Source: Syntrophomonadaceae bacterium (GTDB taxonomy: Bacteria; Bacillota; Syntrophomonadia; Syntrophomonadales; Syntrophomonadaceae). From it: a stretch of DNA of 8,394 nt. The DNA lies in contig JAQVWB010000059.1 of assembly GCA_028698695.1 (NCBI GenBank), positions 1-8,394 on the forward strand, written 5' to 3'. The translations under genes were made by a program, and so were the position numbers. Position 1 is the first letter of the stretch. Each line of letters opens with the position of its first letter. The notes beneath the pieces were generated by a model. That model had not been told where the DNA came from, did no database searches, and saw only the letters and a list, made by a program, of their open reading frames with translations. Below are positions 5,693 to 8,394 of the stretch, piece by piece.

Positions 5693-6499
5693 TTATAGCT
5701 GGCAATGTTCACAGTAATGACTGCTGCGTCCCCCAATACGATCACAGCAGATTAATTGCCCGCAAACGGGACACGGCATATTCTTTCGCCCATAAACCTG
5801 TAAATTATTCTGGTTATTGCCGGCCTCATTATTACCATCCCGATAATCACGAAAAGTAGTCCCCCGTTGTTCAATGCCTGATTGCAAAACATCTTTTATG
5901 GATCTTGATAAGCGGATAATTTCTTCATTATTCAACGAACCTGCCGGCCGTGAGGGAAGAATCCCCGCCCGGAACAAAGCTTCGTCAGCGTATATATTGC
6001 CGATTCCGGCAATCAGGTTTTGATTAAGCAACAAGCCCTTGATGGCAACCTTACGATTCTTTATAATATCAGCCAGATAAACGGCATTGAAATCTTCCCC
6101 TAAAGGCTCTTTTCCCATACGGTTGAAAAAAGACGCTAAATCCTTTACCAGCCATAACCCGCCAAACCTGCGCGCGTCCTGATAAAGTAACTTGCGCTGG
6201 TTATCCAGCACTATTTGGGCATGAATATGCGGCTCTTGCAGCTGCTCCTGAACGTCAAGCATAAAAAAACGACCGCTCATACCCAGATGAACAATGAGAT
6301 TTAGTCCGCTGGTTGCAGATAGAATTAAATACTTCCCCCGCCGTTCAATTGATTTGATTTTTTTGCCGCATAATTCTTCCGGTTTAAAATCCTGGCGTCT
6401 GAGAACTGCCGGGTGATTTATCTGTAAAGAAATAAACTTTGCTCCTGTATTAGTTAACAGGGAGCGTTTTACGGTTTCAACTTCGGGTAACTCTGGCAT
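5693..6499 (-). CDS. mutM: Formamidopyrimidine-DNA glycosylase (Fpg/MutM)
   Basis: A 268-residue DNA repair glycosylase/AP lyase that removes 8-oxoguanine and ring-opened purines. The start is fixed at ATG 6499 because the mature enzyme must begin with Pro after Met removal (MPELPEVET). That proline is the Schiff-base nucleophile and Glu3 (counting Met) is catalytic. A TTG at 6520 would add seven residues and destroy this. AGGAGGG (6512-6506) is 6 nt upstream. Also visible are RRGKYL with Lys56, HLGMSGRF, DARRFGGLW, the helix-two-turn-helix NQNLIAGIGNIYADEALF, and a C-terminal four-cysteine zinc finger (CPVC and CEHC) with the DNA-binding Arg in GGRSSHYC. All key residues are present. It begins 33 nt after polA, so the two probably share a transcript, joining lesion removal with gap filling. 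Confidence 0.97.
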   Translation of the reverse strand: MPELPEVETVKRSLLTNTGAKFISLQINHPAVLRRQDFKPEELCGKKIKSIERRGKYLILSATSGLNLIVHLGMSGRFFMLDVQEQLQEPHIHAQIVLDNQRKLLYQDARRFGGLWLVKDLASFFNRMGKEPLGEDFNAVYLADIIKNRKVAIKGLLLNQNLIAGIGNIYADEALFRAGILPSRPAGSLNNEEIIRLSRSIKDVLQSGIEQRGTTFRDYRDGNNEAGNNQNNLQVYGRKNMPCPVCGQLICCDRIGGRSSHYCEHCQL

Positions 6500-6505
6500 A
6501 TAAAT

Positions 6506-6512
6506 CCCTCCT
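6506..6512 (-). promoter_or_regulatory. Ribosome binding site that sets the mutM start
   Basis: AGGAGGG on the minus strand lies 6 nt before ATG 6499. The longer TTG 6520 start would put this site inside the coding region, so ATG 6499 is the true start. Confidence 0.85.
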
Positions 6513-6532
6513 CCCGACAAGCACCAATAACA

Positions 6533-8394
6533 TTAAATATCCTGCATATCATACCAATTACTGCCCACTTTTAAACACACTTCCAGGGGCACCTTGAGAG
6601 TACAGGCATTTTCCATTTTTTCCCTTAAAATCCCCATGACCAAATCAAATTCTTCACGGGGAACTTCCAACACCAGATCATCGTGCACCTGCAATAGCAT
6701 GCGGCTACGCAGTTTTCGGTCTAGTAATTCTTTATTTATATTAATCATGGCCAACTTTATAATATCGGCAGAACTTCCCTGAATAGGAGTATTAAGTGCC
6801 ATACGCCGGGCAAAAGACTGTACCATTTTATTGCGTGCATTTAAGTCCGGTAAATAGCGCCGTCTTTTCAGTATGGTTTCCACATAACCGTTGCGCATAC
6901 CAAACTCCACAATATCCTCCATGTATTGCTTGACACCGGGATAACTGGCTAAATAGTTATCAATATACTGACGGGCCTCCTTACGACTAACTCCGGTATC
7001 ACGGGAAAGTCCAAAATCGCTGATTCCATAAATAATACCAAAATTGACCGCTTTTGCACGCCTGCGTAAATCCGGAGTGACCTCATGCAGAGATACGTGA
7101 AATATCTCTGATGCCGTACGGGTATGAATATCAATCCCCTGATGGAAAGTCTCAATTAAAGTCTTATCCCCACTTATATGCGCCAAGGCCCGTAAATCAA
7201 TCTGGGAATAATCAGCTGATAAAAGGTACCAATCATCTGCCGGTGCTGTAAATGCTTTACGAATTCGTCGGCCTTCCTCCATCTTTATAGGGATATTCTG
7301 CAGATTGGGCTCTACGCTGGATAATCTGCCGGTAGCCGTCTGAGCCTGTTTGAAAATCGTATGTACACGTCCGGTATCAGGGTGAATCAAATCCGGAAGG
7401 GCATCTGCATAAGTTGATTTCAATTTACTCAATTGGCGATAAGTCAATATATGCCTGATTATTGGGTGGTCTTCACCCAACTCCTCCAGGACTTCTGCAC
7501 CGGTAGCATAACCGGTTTTAGTCTTTTTCACTACCCTTAGCCCCAGGTCTTCAAATAGTATTTTGCCCAATTGTTTGGGAGAATTAATGTTGAAGTTTTG
7601 TCCGGCCATTGCAAAGATATTTTCCTCACTATGTTTAATACCGGCAGTTAATTCTGCTGAAATTGCCACCAAAGTATCACGTTCCACTCTTATCCCGCAA
7701 AACTCCATGTTTGCCAGTACTTTGGATAAAGGCATTTCTACCTCATCCAGTAAATAAATCTGGTCAGGCGAGATGGAGTTAAGTAGACAAGTGTATAATT
7801 CCGGCAGTTTGCTGACCAACAGAGCGTGATTAGCGGGAGTGGCATTAATATGCAAATGCTTTTGCATGGTTTCATGCAATAATTCCCCTTCAAAAGCCGG
7901 GTCATTTATATAAGCAGCCAAAAGCGTATCACCCTTGATCCCATCCAGTTCAACACCAAACCTTTTTAATATTACCTGGGCAAACTTGGCATTATGAAAT
8001 AGTTTGGGTATGTTGCCCGACTCCAATAATGGACGCAAAATATCCAATTGTCCGCCTGTATTCTCTTCCAAGGCCATGCGGTATACAGTTTGACCATTAA
8101 ACATATAAATTTCCTGCAATTTTGCCCACATGGGATGATGATAATCCGCCTCAATAACAATTGCCAAATTCTGTCCGGCAGATATTGAATCAACTATGTC
8201 GGCTATCTGTTCAGCACTATTTATCTCAACTACCGGTAAAATTGCTTCTTCTGCTTGCAGTTGCCCTGCTGTTTCATTCCCCTGCAGGGAAGCTAAAAAA
8301 CTATTAAACTCCAATCGGCGGTACAATTCTCTTAACTGGGCATAATCAGGTTCTTTCAGGCAAAAATCTTCCCAATTGCAGTTTAATTCCATAT
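6533..8394 (-). CDS. polA: DNA polymerase I, exonuclease-like and polymerase domains (5' end outside window)
   Basis: About 620 residues of family A DNA polymerase; the N-terminal 5' nuclease domain (roughly 270 residues) should lie beyond the window edge. Residue numbers count from the ATG at 8392, which is internal. WEDFCLKEPDYAQLRELYRRLEF near the start is the linker that follows the 5' nuclease in this family. Residues ~50-210 match the 3'-5' exonuclease fold, but its metal-binding acids are missing (IEADYHH, NAKFAQVIL), so proofreading should be inactive, as in Bacillus stearothermophilus Pol I. The polymerase part has motif A DYSQIDLR (394-401), motif B RRRAKAVNFGIIYG (443-456, with the equivalents of E. 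coli Lys758, Phe762 and Tyr766) and motif C QVHDDLV. Asp replaces the usual Glu in motifs A and C. It would fill gaps in repair and replace Okazaki primers, and heads the polA-mutM-ytaF-coaE cluster. Confidence 0.96.
   Translation of the reverse strand, partial: MELNCNWEDFCLKEPDYAQLRELYRRLEFNSFLASLQGNETAGQLQAEEAILPVVEINSAEQIADIVDSISAGQNLAIVIEADYHHPMWAKLQEIYMFNGQTVYRMALEENTGGQLDILRPLLESGNIPKLFHNAKFAQVILKRFGVELDGIKGDTLLAAYINDPAFEGELLHETMQKHLHINATPANHALLVSKLPELYTCLLNSISPDQIYLLDEVEMPLSKVLANMEFCGIRVERDTLVAISAELTAGIKHSEENIFAMAGQNFNINSPKQLGKILFEDLGLRVVKKTKTGYATGAEVLEELGEDHPIIRHILTYRQLSKLKSTYADALPDLIHPDTGRVHTIFKQAQTATGRLSSVEPNLQNIPIKMEEGRRIRKAFTAPADDWYLLSADYSQIDLRALAHISGDKTLIETFHQGIDIHTRTASEIFHVSLHEVTPDLRRRAKAVNFGIIYGISDFGLSRDTGVSRKEARQYIDNYLASYPGVKQYMEDIVEFGMRNGYVETILKRRRYLPDLNARNKMVQSFARRMALNTPIQGSSADIIKLAMININKELLDRKLRSRMLLQVHDDLVLEVPREEFDLVMGILREKMENACTLKVPLEVCLKVGSNWYDMQDI

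Noticed and set aside
6500..6520. TTG 6520 start for mutM
   Set aside because: It would add residues before the catalytic N-terminal proline and swallow the ribosome binding site.

Overview
The window looks like chromosome from an anaerobic, endospore-lineage Firmicute (Clostridia). A Syntrophomonas-like fatty-acid oxidiser is my best guess, but this is inference. The reasons are the polA-mutM-ytaF-coaE order familiar from Firmicutes, the sporulation-associated membrane protein YtaF, AGGAGG-type ribosome binding sites with TTG and GTG starts, and the end of an acyl-CoA dehydrogenase gene. No mobile element, CRISPR array or rRNA is visible.

Left part (1-1466), plus strand: the C-terminal third of an acyl-CoA dehydrogenase (beta-oxidation), a strong hairpin terminator, then a monocistronic class II aldolase/adducin-family enzyme that probably starts at a TTG with a good ribosome binding site and carries its own terminator.

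Middle (1467-2011): a convergent junction. It holds a near-perfect 13-bp bidirectional terminator, a minus-strand mini-ORF with an ideal ribosome binding site that runs through that terminator without a stop, a cluster of CGCATAC repeats, and a complete minus-strand tRNA-Leu(GAG) unit with a consensus promoter and its own terminator.

Right part (2012-8394), minus strand: in transcription order, polA (5' end beyond the window), mutM, ytaF, coaE, a membrane-anchored lytic transglycosylase, and an orphan oligopeptide-binding protein. The first four form the conserved DNA repair/CoA cluster, closely packed. The last two are cell-surface proteins and may be partly uncoupled by internal promoters. 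PolA has lost its proofreading residues and carries Glu-to-Asp changes in polymerase motifs A and C.

No dramatic new system is obvious. The items most worth a second look are the stop-less mini-ORF through a terminator, the double Glu-to-Asp PolA, the transglycosylase/peptide-binding pair, and the EF-hand-like loop and leader hairpin of ytaF.
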